DNA of 64,000 nt from Flaviramulus multivorans. Lineage in GTDB: Bacteria > Bacteroidota > Bacteroidia > Flavobacteriales > Flavobacteriaceae. Shown here one piece after another: positions 51,347 to 60,885 of this stretch (within the stretch, counting starts at the first letter, position 1; each line of letters begins with the position of its first letter). Under the pieces are notes generated by a model. That model searched no databases and was not told where the DNA came from. It worked only from the letters and a program-made list of their open reading frames with translations. A program made the position numbers and the translations under genes. The stretch spans positions 124,001 to 188,000 of the forward strand of contig NZ_JAKKDV010000002.1 in the NCBI RefSeq assembly GCF_021728415.1, written 5' to 3'.

Positions 51347-54262
51347 CTAAACCAAAGCCTCTTTTAAAATGGTAACTGGATGTTTAGCTTCTCGTTGCGT
51401 GCCATCTTTTATTTGATGTCTGCAACTTGTACCATTAGCAGAAATAATCACATCTTGGTTGGCTTTTCTAACAGCAGGAAATAAGGTTTGTTCTCCTATT
51501 TGCATGCTCACATCATAATGCTCCTTTTCGTAGCCAAAACTGCCCGCCATACCACAACAACCGCTTGGAATGATAGTCACTTTATAATTTTTAGGTAAGT
51601 TCAATACGGCAAAACTTGATAATTGATTACTATTAGCTTTTTGGTGGCAATGTCCATGGAATTTTATGGTTTTACTCTCTAAAGTAAACTGATCTGGTTT
51701 TATATTACCTAATACTATTTCTTGTTGAATAAATTCTTCAATTAAAAACGTATGTTTTGCAATTGTTTCTGCGGAAGCCTTATCATCTGCGAGTTTTAAA
51801 TATTCGTCTTTAAAAGTTAAAATGGCTGATGGTTCAATACCAACTAAGGGTATTTCTGCTGAAATTTTATCTTTAAAAATGGATACATTTTTGTTTGCTA
51901 GATGTTTAGCCTCTTCTAAAAAACCTTTTGATAAATAGCTTCTACCACTCTCTAAATCCGAAACGGGGATTACATCATACCCTAAATCTTCTAAAAGTAA
52001 TTTAGTGTCTATAGCTATTGGAGATTCTAGGTAATTAATAAATTCATCAACAAAAAGATAAAGCGTTCTATTTCGCTTTTCTATTGATAGGACTCCTTTA
52101 TTCCGATGGTTAACTGTACTTACTTTAGAGAATACTTTAGTAATTTTTGGCAATGTTCTTTTTGGGTGTATTCCTAAACTTTTTTTAATTAAACTTGAAG
52201 TAAGACCATTTTGAAAAAGGAAATTATAAAATTTTGGAGCTCTTGAAGCTATTTTGTTGTATCGGGTCGACTTCGCAAAAAACTCATCTTTAAACTTAAA
52301 CCCATTGGCTTTTTGATATTGATACTGAAATTCTGCTTTTAAACTAGCCACATCCACACTACTTGGGCATTCACTTGCACAGGCTTTACAGCTTAAGCAT
52401 AAATCGAAAACGTCCTTCAGTTCTTTATGATCAAACTTATTGGCTTTTTCAGAATTGGTTAAAAACTCACGTAAGACATTGGCTCTTGCGCGCGTTGTAT
52501 CTTTTTCATTTCTAGTGGCACGATAACTTGGACACATAGTACCACCAAACTCTGGAAGTTTTCTGCAATCTCCCGACCCATTACACTTTTCAGCTTCACG
52601 TAAAATACCTTGAGATTTCGAGAAGTCTAGTAACGTTTCTATTTCTGGTTCTTTTCTATCAGAAACATAACGCAGGTTTTTATCCATTGGTAAAGAATTA
52701 ATAATTTTACCTGGATTGAATATATTATCACTATCAAAAGCTTCTTTTATTCTTTTTAAAATTTGATAGTTTTCATCACCTATCATCATCGCAATAAATT
52801 CTGAGCGCACAATTCCATCCCCATGTTCTCCGCTCATGGAGCCTCTATATGTTTTAACTAATTGAGCTACATCGGTTGTTATTTTTCTAAACAACACAAC
52901 ATCTTCTTGCTTTTTTAAGTTTAAAATTGGGCGTAAATGCAATTCTCCTGCTCCAGCGTGTGCATAATAAATCGCCTCTTGATTATAGCGTTTCATTAAT
53001 GCTGAAAATTCAGAAATATATTTTGCTAAGTCTGGTAGCGCTACCGCTGTGTCTTCAATACAAGCAGCCGATTTTTTATCTCCAATAATATTTCCTAACA
53101 ATCCTAAACCCGCACTTCGCAAATTGTTAGCTTTGTCAATCTCTTCTCCCTTTAATGTTGGGTAAGCATAACTTAAATTCGATTTTTTAATATCCAACAA
53201 CAGGTTTTCTGCTAAGTTTTTTACTCCATCTATAGTGTCAGCCTTAACTTCACACATTAAAATAGCTTTTGGGTCGCCTTCGATAAAAAACCTATTTTCC
53301 TGTTGTGTTTTGTTATGTTTTGTACAATCTAAAATGGTTTTATCCATCATTTCACAGGTATACAAATTATGCTTCATTACCAATTCCACAGCATTTAAGC
53401 AATTTTCAATACTACTAAAATGAGCTGCAACCATCATGCTTTCTTTTGGTGGCAGCACATCAAGCTTTAAAGTAATTTGTGTGGTAAAAGCCAAAGTACC
53501 TTCACTACCGGCAAGTAGTTTACACATGTTGAATTTTGTGGTAGATTCTGAAAAAACCTCAGATTTTATTAATTCATCAATGGCATAACCTGTATTCCTT
53601 CGATGAATTTCTGGTTTTGGAAAGTTTTCTACGATTTGATTTTGAGTACTTTCGGACTTCAATTCCGAGTATATCGTTCTATAAATATCACCTTCTAAAG
53701 TGGTTAATTTCATTTTGTTATGAAACTCATCTTTTGTTATTTCACCAAATACAACCTCACTTCCATCACTTAAAACAGCCTGTATTTCTAGAACTTTGTC
53801 ACGCGTTACACCATATTGAATTGATGTGGTTCCTGATGAGTTATTACCAACCATACCACCCATCATGCATCGATTTGAGGTAGAGGTATTTGGTCCGAAA
53901 AATAAACCTAATGGTTTTAAATAGTTATTGAGTGCATCACGCACAACCCCAGGTTGTAACGTAACTGTTTGAGCATTTTTATCAACACTTAAAATTTTGG
54001 TGAAGTATTTTGAAACATCAACCACAATGCCTTCTCCTACACATTGTCCAGCCAATGAAGTACCAGCAGCTCTAGGAATAAGTGACTTTTTATGTTCTTT
54101 TGCAAATTTGATAAGTCGCTTAATATCATCATTACTTTTCGGGTATGCTACCGCTAATGGCAGTATTCTATAAACGGAGGCATCAGTGGCATAAATAGAC
54201 TTTAATAAATCGTCATAAAATAATTCACCCGATAAGTCTGATTTTAAGCTTTTTAAAGACAT
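51347..54262 (-). CDS. FAD-linked oxidase / Fe-S / CCG-domain fusion dehydrogenase (YdiJ-like)
   Basis: 971 residues. N-terminal FAD_binding_4 domain (LIPRAAGTSLAGQCVGEGIVVD; GGMVGNNSSGTTSIQYG), the FAD-oxidase C domain to about 540 with HAGAGELHLRPIL, a Fe-S domain with CNGSGDCRKLP, then CLSCKACASECPSSVD, and a CCG cysteine domain with FHGHCHQKAN and SGCCGMAGSFGYE. This GlcD-GlpC-like fusion is the form of E. coli YdiJ, which oxidises D-2-hydroxyacids such as D-lactate or D-2-hydroxyglutarate and passes electrons to the quinone pool. Substrate inferred from family. Located before aroC on the same strand. Confidence 0.9.
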   Translation of the reverse strand: MSLKSLKSDLSGELFYDDLLKSIYATDASVYRILPLAVAYPKSNDDIKRLIKFAKEHKKSLIPRAAGTSLAGQCVGEGIVVDVSKYFTKILSVDKNAQTVTLQPGVVRDALNNYLKPLGLFFGPNTSTSNRCMMGGMVGNNSSGTTSIQYGVTRDKVLEIQAVLSDGSEVVFGEITKDEFHNKMKLTTLEGDIYRTIYSELKSESTQNQIVENFPKPEIHRRNTGYAIDELIKSEVFSESTTKFNMCKLLAGSEGTLAFTTQITLKLDVLPPKESMMVAAHFSSIENCLNAVELVMKHNLYTCEMMDKTILDCTKHNKTQQENRFFIEGDPKAILMCEVKADTIDGVKNLAENLLLDIKKSNLSYAYPTLKGEEIDKANNLRSAGLGLLGNIIGDKKSAACIEDTAVALPDLAKYISEFSALMKRYNQEAIYYAHAGAGELHLRPILNLKKQEDVVLFRKITTDVAQLVKTYRGSMSGEHGDGIVRSEFIAMMIGDENYQILKRIKEAFDSDNIFNPGKIINSLPMDKNLRYVSDRKEPEIETLLDFSKSQGILREAEKCNGSGDCRKLPEFGGTMCPSYRATRNEKDTTRARANVLREFLTNSEKANKFDHKELKDVFDLCLSCKACASECPSSVDVASLKAEFQYQYQKANGFKFKDEFFAKSTRYNKIASRAPKFYNFLFQNGLTSSLIKKSLGIHPKRTLPKITKVFSKVSTVNHRNKGVLSIEKRNRTLYLFVDEFINYLESPIAIDTKLLLEDLGYDVIPVSDLESGRSYLSKGFLEEAKHLANKNVSIFKDKISAEIPLVGIEPSAILTFKDEYLKLADDKASAETIAKHTFLIEEFIQQEIVLGNIKPDQFTLESKTIKFHGHCHQKANSNQLSSFAVLNLPKNYKVTIIPSGCCGMAGSFGYEKEHYDVSMQIGEQTLFPAVRKANQDVIISANGTSCRHQIKDGTQREAKHPVTILKEALV

Positions 54263-54309
54263 TACGCTAAATAATCTATTGGTTGCCTAAATATAAATAC
54301 ATTTTTGGC

Positions 54310-54329
54310 GTTATTTTTGTAAAAATAAC
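54310..54329. repeat. Perfect inverted repeat upstream of the small outer-membrane protein gene
   Basis: GTTATTTTT (54310-54318), GT, AAAAATAAC (54321-54329), a 9-2-9 perfect palindrome in the 137-nt gap between divergent genes. A second, shorter one, ATTTTG A CAAAAT, lies at 54351-54363. Both could be operator sites; TATTTTTG inside the first also fits a -7 element. Confidence 0.5.
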
Positions 54330-54399
54330 CTGAATGTTAAACAATGGTCTATTTTGACAAAATGACCGTATATATTAATGAACTAAAAATTTAAAATTT

Positions 54400-54879
54400 A
54401 TGAAAAAATTATTTTTATTATCGTTTGCCCTATTAGGTTTTGCTTTCGCTTCAAGCGGACAAACCATTTCAGAGAATGCTTTAGGTTTACGTTTAGGTGA
54501 TAGCGACGGCTTAGGAGCCGAAATATCGTATCAACGCGCATTAGGTGACAACAACCGTTTAGAGCTAGACTTTGGTTGGAGAGATGGTAACAACTATAAT
54601 GCCTTTAAACTTACAGGTTTGTACCAATGGGTTTGGGTTTTAGATGGAAGTTTTAACTGGTATGCTGGTGTTGGTGGTGGAATTGCCTCTTTTGATGGTA
54701 AAAATGTGCTAGATGGTGAAAGTGAAACAGCGCTTTTTGCCGCTGGTGATATTGGAATTGAATATAATTTTGATATTCCTTTACAATTGTCATTAGACTT
54801 TAGACCAGAACTTGGTTTTGGGGATTTTAGAGACGATTTAGATTTTGATATAGCATTAGGTATTCGTTACCAGTTTTAA
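54400..54879 (+). CDS. Small outer-membrane beta-barrel protein
   Basis: 159 residues. Signal peptide MKKLFLLSFALLGFAFASSGQ. Then amphipathic beta strands separated by Gly/Asp/Asn turns (RLELDFGWRDGNNYNAFKLTGLYQW, NWYAGVGGGIASF, IALGIRYQF), with terminal aromatic Phe as in barrel insertion signals. Eight strands are likely, as in OmpX/OmpW-sized proteins. Function unknown. Single gene with terminator. Confidence 0.85.
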   Translation: MKKLFLLSFALLGFAFASSGQTISENALGLRLGDSDGLGAEISYQRALGDNNRLELDFGWRDGNNYNAFKLTGLYQWVWVLDGSFNWYAGVGGGIASFDGKNVLDGESETALFAAGDIGIEYNFDIPLQLSLDFRPELGFGDFRDDLDFDIALGIRYQF

Positions 54880-54898
54880 ATAAACCCTATATAAGAAT

Positions 54899-54927
54899 AA
54901 AAAAGCACTCGTTTGAGTGCTTTTTTT
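54899..54927 (+). terminator. Terminator of the outer-membrane protein gene
   Basis: AAAAAAGCACTC / GAGTGCTTTTTT stem with a GTTT loop and T7 run, 20 nt after the stop codon. Confidence 0.88.
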
Positions 54928-55007
54928 GTTGCGTATATTTTATTTAACTTTTTAATTGGTGCTAAAAAAAATGGTAACTTAGATTGTGAAACTTTAAAAC
55001 ACAAACT

Positions 55008-55364
55008 ATGCTAAAAGATATAAATCCGAAATTACCCATGAGAAATAAGGAAATAACCAAAGATTATTACTTAAATAAATTGGGTTTTAAAGAAACTGGA
55101 AGTGAAGATTACGATGGTTATTTAATGATTTATAAAGATGATATTGAAATTCACTTTTTTGAATTTAAAGGATTGAAACCAAAAAAGAATTATGGACAAG
55201 TTTATATAAGAACAAATGATATTGAAAATTTGTACAGTTGGTTTTTAGAAAAGAAAATAAGTATACATCCTAATGATCCTTTGCAAGTAAAACCTTGGGG
55301 ACAAAAAGAATTCTCAGTACTCGACCCAGACAATAATTTATTAACTTTTGGGCAAGGCGTTTAA
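55008..55364 (+). CDS. VOC superfamily protein, bleomycin-resistance-like
   Basis: 118 residues. Two VOC modules; KLPMRNKEITKDYYLNKLGFKE begins the fold and KEFSVLDPDNNLLTFGQ ends it, with EIHFFEF in the middle. This is the size and form of bleomycin-binding proteins, but many relatives have other functions. No neighbours explain it. It ends 6 nt before the convergent bshA stop. Confidence 0.85.
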   Translation: MLKDINPKLPMRNKEITKDYYLNKLGFKETGSEDYDGYLMIYKDDIEIHFFEFKGLKPKKNYGQVYIRTNDIENLYSWFLEKKISIHPNDPLQVKPWGQKEFSVLDPDNNLLTFGQGV

Positions 55365-55370
55365 AATTAA

Positions 55371-56510
55371 TTACATCACCAAACACTTGCTTAAAGTATC
55401 TTGGTATATTGCTTCATATTGTGGAACAATTTTATGTAAATCGAATTTTAAAGCTTCTCTTCGAGCATTTTCTTTAAACGTTTTTAGTCGGTTTTCATCA
55501 CCTAGAATATATAAGGCATTTTTGGTCATTTCATCAACATCACCCACGTTACTTAAAAACCCTGAAACCCCTTGAACGTTAACTTCTGGAATACCTCCAG
55601 TGTTACTAGAAATTACCGGCACGCCAGATGCCATGGCTTCTAGTGCCGCTAAACCAAAACTTTCGGTTTGTGATGGTAATAAAAACAAATCACTAAAACA
55701 TAATATCTTATCTATTTCATTACTCTTCCCAAAGAATACCACTTTATCAAGAATACCGAGTTTGATACATCTATTTTCAACCTTTTCCTTTTCAGGTCCT
55801 TCACCAATAAACATTAATCTTGCTGGCATTTCTTTCTGGATATTATAAAAGATACTTATAACATCGTCTACGCGCTTTACCGGTCGCAAATTACTTATAT
55901 GTGTTATTATTTTTTCGCTCTCTTTTGCCATCATTCCACGTTGGCAATCAGAAAACCCGTGAACTTTATATTTTTCTAAATCTATAAAATTAGGAACAAC
56001 ATGAATATCGTTTTTAATATCAAACAAACGCATGGTGTCATCCTTCAAACTTTGCGAAACCGCAGTCACAGCATCCGATTTATTAATGCTAAATGTAACC
56101 GCTGGCTTATAAAATGGATGGCTCCCAACAAGAGTAATATCGGTTCCATGTAAAGTGGTCACAATAGGTACATAGATACCTGCTTCTTGCAACATTTTTT
56201 TAGCCATATAAGCGGCATAAGCATGAGGAATGGCGTAATGAACATGAAGGATTTCTATTTTATGAAGCTTCACCATATCTACCAATTTGCTTGATAAAGC
56301 TAACTCATATGGTTGATAATGAAACAAAGGATATTCTGGTACATTTACCTCATGATAATGCACATTATTGCTTATTAACTCTAAACGCACCGGTTGGTTA
56401 TAGGTAATAAAATGAATCTCATGACCTCGTTTAGAAAGCTCTAAACCTAATTCTGTAGCCACTACACCACTACCTCCAAACGTTGGATAACAAACAATTC
56501 CTATTTTCAT
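55371..56510 (-). CDS. bshA: N-acetyl-alpha-D-glucosaminyl L-malate synthase (BshA)
   Basis: 379 residues, GT4 fold. KIGIVCYPTFGGSGVVATELGLELSKRGHEIHFI at the N-terminus with the TxGGSG loop, HVHYAIPHAYAAYMAKKML and VTTLHGTDITLVG, and the C-terminal UDP-binding EX7E as SQTESFGLAALEAMASGVPVISSNTGGIPE. It joins UDP-GlcNAc and L-malate in the first step of bacillithiol synthesis. It follows the GH3-beta-lactamase fusion gene by 21 nt and is probably in its transcript. bshB and bshC are not in the window. Confidence 0.95.
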   Translation of the reverse strand: MKIGIVCYPTFGGSGVVATELGLELSKRGHEIHFITYNQPVRLELISNNVHYHEVNVPEYPLFHYQPYELALSSKLVDMVKLHKIEILHVHYAIPHAYAAYMAKKMLQEAGIYVPIVTTLHGTDITLVGSHPFYKPAVTFSINKSDAVTAVSQSLKDDTMRLFDIKNDIHVVPNFIDLEKYKVHGFSDCQRGMMAKESEKIITHISNLRPVKRVDDVISIFYNIQKEMPARLMFIGEGPEKEKVENRCIKLGILDKVVFFGKSNEIDKILCFSDLFLLPSQTESFGLAALEAMASGVPVISSNTGGIPEVNVQGVSGFLSNVGDVDEMTKNALYILGDENRLKTFKENARREALKFDLHKIVPQYEAIYQDTLSKCLVM

Positions 56511-56531
56511 TTTTTATTTTTAAATATAATT

Positions 56532-59444
56532 TTACTCTTCTATCGCTTCATAAATTAAGCGTTGTATTTCGGTTCTAATACTCTCACGCAATAATAGATT
56601 TTTACCTGCTGTTGGATAGGTTCTATTGGCTAAAAACACATATACAATTTCTTTTTCTGGGTCTGCCCAAGCGTACGTTCCTGTGAATCCCGAATGCCCA
56701 AAACTAGTCATAGATATGCATCCACATGTAGGACCTTCATCTCCCAATTGGGGTTTATCAAAACCAACACCTCGCCTATTGTTGTTTTCACAAAAATAAC
56801 ACGTATTAAACTTATCTATGGTTTCAGGTTTTAAATATCGTTTTCCTCCATAAAACCCTTTCTGCAAATACATCTGCATAATTTTGGCAACATCATTAGC
56901 ATTGCTAAAAACTCCTGCATGACCACCTATACCATTCTGCATTGCAGCTCCCATATCATGCACATAACCATGAATTTTTTGATAGCGATAATAATCATCC
57001 TCTTCAGTAGGGACAATTTTTTTACTGCTTATTTTATGATATGGATTGTACATAGTATAATTAGCTCCTAAAGATTGATAAAAACGGTCTTGAACCAATT
57101 CTTCAAGGGTTTTGTCGTAATGCTTTTCAATAAATTTCTTTAAAATGTAATAGGGAAAATCACTGTATCGATACCTGAGCGTTTCAAGTAGCTCCGACTC
57201 TTTTATTATTTCAGGAATTGAGTCTTGATAATCTGTTCTTAAATATAAGTTTTTAGCGACTTCTATATTAAACTTTTCACTGCGTTTTGAACGATAATAT
57301 TTAGGACTAGGGCGTTTTGTGACCGAATCTAAAGTTCGATAATAAAATGGCTCCCACGGTCTTAATTTAGCATAATGTGTTAACATTCTCAACAACGTTA
57401 TATTCGCTTTGTTAGAACCTTTATATTCTGGAAGAATATCAGCAAGCTTATCGTTTAACGAAACGATACCTTGCTCTTCTAATTCCATCAGTAACGGCAA
57501 TGTAGCTAATATTTTAGTTAATGAAGCTACATCATAAATATCATCAAATTCTACTTCTTCTTTGCCATCATACGTGTGCTTTCCAAAATTTTTGTTATAA
57601 ATAACCTTTCCTTCCCTAGCTACCAATAATTGAATTCCCGGAGTCATCTTATTGTTTACGGCATATTGAGCAACCGAGTCAATTTTATTCAATTTTTCTG
57701 AACTCATACCAACCCTTTCTGGAATAGTATAGCCTAATCTTTTTATTCCAAATGAAGGAATGCCTTCTCCGACCACAAAATGATTTCCTGCAGAAACTGG
57801 TAATACCCCTTTTGAAGCAATCGCACCAAAAATAAGTTGGGCAGATTTTTCTTGAGCAATCTTACTGTTTTGGTAGCTTACTATAATACTTTCAATGTTA
57901 TCAATATTTTTTAAATCCATCAGTGCATACGGTTTTACAAAAACATCTAAAATAACTGTGTGAGTACTAGCTATTTCACTTAACCAATTAAGTTCTTCTT
58001 TAGTAAATTCATATTCTTTCCATGGGTTTTGGTTCGAGCGATGAAGCCCAACAATAACAGTATTATAGGGTTGAAGTCTATCCGTTAAATCATCTAAATT
58101 TTCTGATGATATTTGATGCACTTTAGCGTATTTTTTTAGTTCGTTAAAAAATATATCTCCCGAATCATCACCTAAGTTCACATAAGCTATATTTTTCGTT
58201 TCTAATTGGCGAATTGGTAGCGTAGCTTTAATATTTTGTAGAACCGTTAAAGCATTTTCAATAAGCTCTTCATATAAAACATCGTCTTTAACTCTATTCA
58301 AATCTTTAGATAAATTATACAAACCAATAGGTTCATAATTATTTAAACCCACTTTATATTTTGCTTGTAGCACTTTCTTAACGGAATGCTCTAAACGCGC
58401 CTCAGTAACATCTCCTTTATTATAGGCTTCAATAATTTTAGAAACACCAATACTTACATCTTCCGACATCAACATCACATCATTCCCAGCCATAAAAGCA
58501 GCTAAATCAATATCTCCTGTTTCATCAAAATCAGCAGCACCTTTCATAGTTAAAGCATCAGTAAAAATCAACCCCTCAAAACCTAACCTTTCCTTTAAAA
58601 TATCTGTTACAATATGCTTTGATAACGATGAAGGATAGCCTGTTGAATCTAAACTTGGTACATTTAAGTGTGCAACCATGACACTTGAAAGTCCTTTTTG
58701 TATTAATTTTTTGTAGGGGTATAACTCGATAGAATCAATACGTTTTTCACTAAAATTTATTGACGGTAATGTATGGTGAGAATCGGTTTCCGTATCACCG
58801 TGCCCTGGGAAATGTTTTGCATTAGCTAAAACGCCAGCACTTTGCATCCCTTTCATAAAAGCCAGCGCCTTTTCGGTTACGTTATCTCGGTCTTCTCCAA
58901 ATGAACGATTTCCTATAATGGGATTATTAGGATTTGTATTAATATCTACAACAGGTGCAAAATTAAAATGAACCCCTAAACGTTTACAATGCTCTCCTAT
59001 CTGTCTACCTGTTTGTTCAATGAGTTTATTGTCTTTTATAGCTCCAAGGGTCATATTCCATGGAAATGCATAGGTGGAATCCAGGCGCATGCTTAATCCC
59101 CATTCGGCATCCATTCCAATAAGCAATGGTATTTTTGATATCGCTTGCAATTCGTTATTTAATCGTGCTTGCCTTAATGGTCCACCATTTGAGTAGATTA
59201 ATCCACCTATATGATGTTCGTTAATAAGTTTGATAATCTTATTTTTTGTAGCGACATCCTGATTAGACATGACTTGAACCATATACAACTGACCAACTTT
59301 TTCAGCTAAAGTCATGGATGTATAAACACTATCTACCCATTTTTTTTGTCCTTCTGAATCTGAAGAAACTAATGGATTATTGGATTGACTAAATATTGAA
59401 AATGAAATTAATAAAGAAAAAACTGTGAATAAGATTTGACGCAT
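56532..59444 (-). CDS. GH3 beta-N-acetylglucosaminidase fused to a serine beta-lactamase-type domain
   Basis: 970 residues. Signal peptide (about 1-19). GH3 domain (about 35-370) with NagZ-like AKHFPGHGDTETDSHHTLPSI carrying the acid/base His motif, and GLIFTDALTMKGAADF with the nucleophile Asp. A GH3-C-like linker domain covers about 380-560. A class C beta-lactamase/DD-peptidase-like domain covers about 600-960: VASLTK (SxxK), YSD (YxN-like) and FGHSGFTGTY (HxG in place of KTG). It probably releases GlcNAc from muropeptides and cleaves or esterolyses the peptide part in the periplasm. Upstream of bshA in one transcript. Confidence 0.92.
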   Translation of the reverse strand: MRQILFTVFSLLISFSIFSQSNNPLVSSDSEGQKKWVDSVYTSMTLAEKVGQLYMVQVMSNQDVATKNKIIKLINEHHIGGLIYSNGGPLRQARLNNELQAISKIPLLIGMDAEWGLSMRLDSTYAFPWNMTLGAIKDNKLIEQTGRQIGEHCKRLGVHFNFAPVVDINTNPNNPIIGNRSFGEDRDNVTEKALAFMKGMQSAGVLANAKHFPGHGDTETDSHHTLPSINFSEKRIDSIELYPYKKLIQKGLSSVMVAHLNVPSLDSTGYPSSLSKHIVTDILKERLGFEGLIFTDALTMKGAADFDETGDIDLAAFMAGNDVMLMSEDVSIGVSKIIEAYNKGDVTEARLEHSVKKVLQAKYKVGLNNYEPIGLYNLSKDLNRVKDDVLYEELIENALTVLQNIKATLPIRQLETKNIAYVNLGDDSGDIFFNELKKYAKVHQISSENLDDLTDRLQPYNTVIVGLHRSNQNPWKEYEFTKEELNWLSEIASTHTVILDVFVKPYALMDLKNIDNIESIIVSYQNSKIAQEKSAQLIFGAIASKGVLPVSAGNHFVVGEGIPSFGIKRLGYTIPERVGMSSEKLNKIDSVAQYAVNNKMTPGIQLLVAREGKVIYNKNFGKHTYDGKEEVEFDDIYDVASLTKILATLPLLMELEEQGIVSLNDKLADILPEYKGSNKANITLLRMLTHYAKLRPWEPFYYRTLDSVTKRPSPKYYRSKRSEKFNIEVAKNLYLRTDYQDSIPEIIKESELLETLRYRYSDFPYYILKKFIEKHYDKTLEELVQDRFYQSLGANYTMYNPYHKISSKKIVPTEEDDYYRYQKIHGYVHDMGAAMQNGIGGHAGVFSNANDVAKIMQMYLQKGFYGGKRYLKPETIDKFNTCYFCENNNRRGVGFDKPQLGDEGPTCGCISMTSFGHSGFTGTYAWADPEKEIVYVFLANRTYPTAGKNLLLRESIRTEIQRLIYEAIEE

Positions 59445-59580
59445 AAAACGATTAATTAGGCTTATTAATACTTTTAATTAGGTAATATTAATAATCATGC
59501 CAAAATAATACTTTTAAGAATAAGATGAAAAGACTTTAAGATAGTTTTATAAAGAAATAGTTAACTAAAATAACCTACTG

Positions 59581-60804
59581 TTATTCTATTAAATCTATGT
59601 GTCTGTCATGGTAGCCCAACAAATAGAGTACGCCATCTAACCCAATACTAGAGATAGAACTTTGGGCATTGTCCTTAACAGTTGGTTTTGCGTGAAAAGC
59701 GATCCCTAATCCCGCAAGATTTAGCATTTGTAAATCGTTAGCGCCATCACCAACAGCAATAGTCTGATTTATATCTATCCCTTCTTTTTGAGCTATTTCT
59801 TTAAGATATTCGGCTTTTCTATTACCATTCACAATGTCTCCTAAATAATTACCTGTTAAAAGACCATCTTTAATTTCCAACTGATTAGCATATACATAAT
59901 CAATACCCAATTCTTTTTGTAAATAGTGACCAAAATAGGTGAACCCTCCTGATAATATAGCCGTTTTAAAGCCATAGCTTTTCAAAGTATCTATAAGTCT
60001 TCTAGCTCCTTTGGTTATGGGTAAATTAATAGCCACGTCATGTAGAACGTCTTCACTTAAACCTTTAAGAAGCTTCATGCGTCTTGTAAAACTCTCATTA
60101 AAATCAATCTCGCCATTCATAGCAGCTTCAGTAATAGCCTTAACTTCTTCTCCAACACCAGCTAATTCAGCCAATTCATCAATGACTTCGGTTTGAATCA
60201 GGGTTGAGTCCATATCAAAACACACTAAACGTCTGTTTCGTCTATAAATATTATCTTCTTGAAAAGCGATATCCACGTTTAAATCATGAGAAATCTGCAT
60301 GAATTTTTCAGTAAGTTCTGCTTTATTATTAATTTTTCCTCTAATTGACAGCTCTATGGAAGCACGCGGATATTCTTCTTCCCTAACTAGCGACAAACGG
60401 CCTGTAAGTCTTTTTATAGCGTCTATATTCAAGTTTTTATCAGACAAAACTTTAGTAACTGCAGATATTTGATGCGCCGATAGTTTATCTCCTAAAATGG
60501 TAACGATATATCTGTCTTTTCCTTGAAGCCCTACCCAATGTTCATAGTCATCAAGACTAATAGGTGTAAATTTTGCTGTGATGCCTAATTCATAAGCTTT
60601 GAATAGTAAATCTTTTTGAACCGCAGATGATTTTTCACCAGACTGAATTTCAAAAAGCATCCCTAGTGACAAGGTATCATGAATATTTGCTTGACCAATA
60701 TCAAGCACTTTTGCATCATAATCCGCCAAAACAGTTGTTAAACCTGAAGTTAAACCTGGTTTATCTGGTCCAGATATATTAAGTAAAAAGATATCGTTAG
60801 CCAT
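59581..60804 (-). CDS. serB: Phosphoserine phosphatase with N-terminal ACT domains (SerB)
   Basis: 407 residues from the ATG at 60804 (ANDIFLLNISGPDKPGL opens an ACT domain); a second ATG five codons upstream is less likely. Two ACT-like domains cover about 1-185. A HAD phosphatase follows with the nucleophile motif CFDMDSTLIQTEVIDELAELAGVG (DxDST), motif II LSGGFTYFG, and KAEYLKEIAQKEGI...AVGDGANDLQMLNLAGLG. It dephosphorylates O-phosphoserine in serine synthesis. Start of a minus-strand segment after the Fe-S operon, with a 66-81 nt gap. Confidence 0.95.
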   Translation of the reverse strand: MANDIFLLNISGPDKPGLTSGLTTVLADYDAKVLDIGQANIHDTLSLGMLFEIQSGEKSSAVQKDLLFKAYELGITAKFTPISLDDYEHWVGLQGKDRYIVTILGDKLSAHQISAVTKVLSDKNLNIDAIKRLTGRLSLVREEEYPRASIELSIRGKINNKAELTEKFMQISHDLNVDIAFQEDNIYRRNRRLVCFDMDSTLIQTEVIDELAELAGVGEEVKAITEAAMNGEIDFNESFTRRMKLLKGLSEDVLHDVAINLPITKGARRLIDTLKSYGFKTAILSGGFTYFGHYLQKELGIDYVYANQLEIKDGLLTGNYLGDIVNGNRKAEYLKEIAQKEGIDINQTIAVGDGANDLQMLNLAGLGIAFHAKPTVKDNAQSSISSIGLDGVLYLLGYHDRHIDLIE

Positions 60805-60885
60805 AATTTCGTGCCTCAATTTTCAAAGCGGTAAAAATCAAAATTCTAATTGAATTATGAAAGTTTTTTAGGAATAATGTCATTT

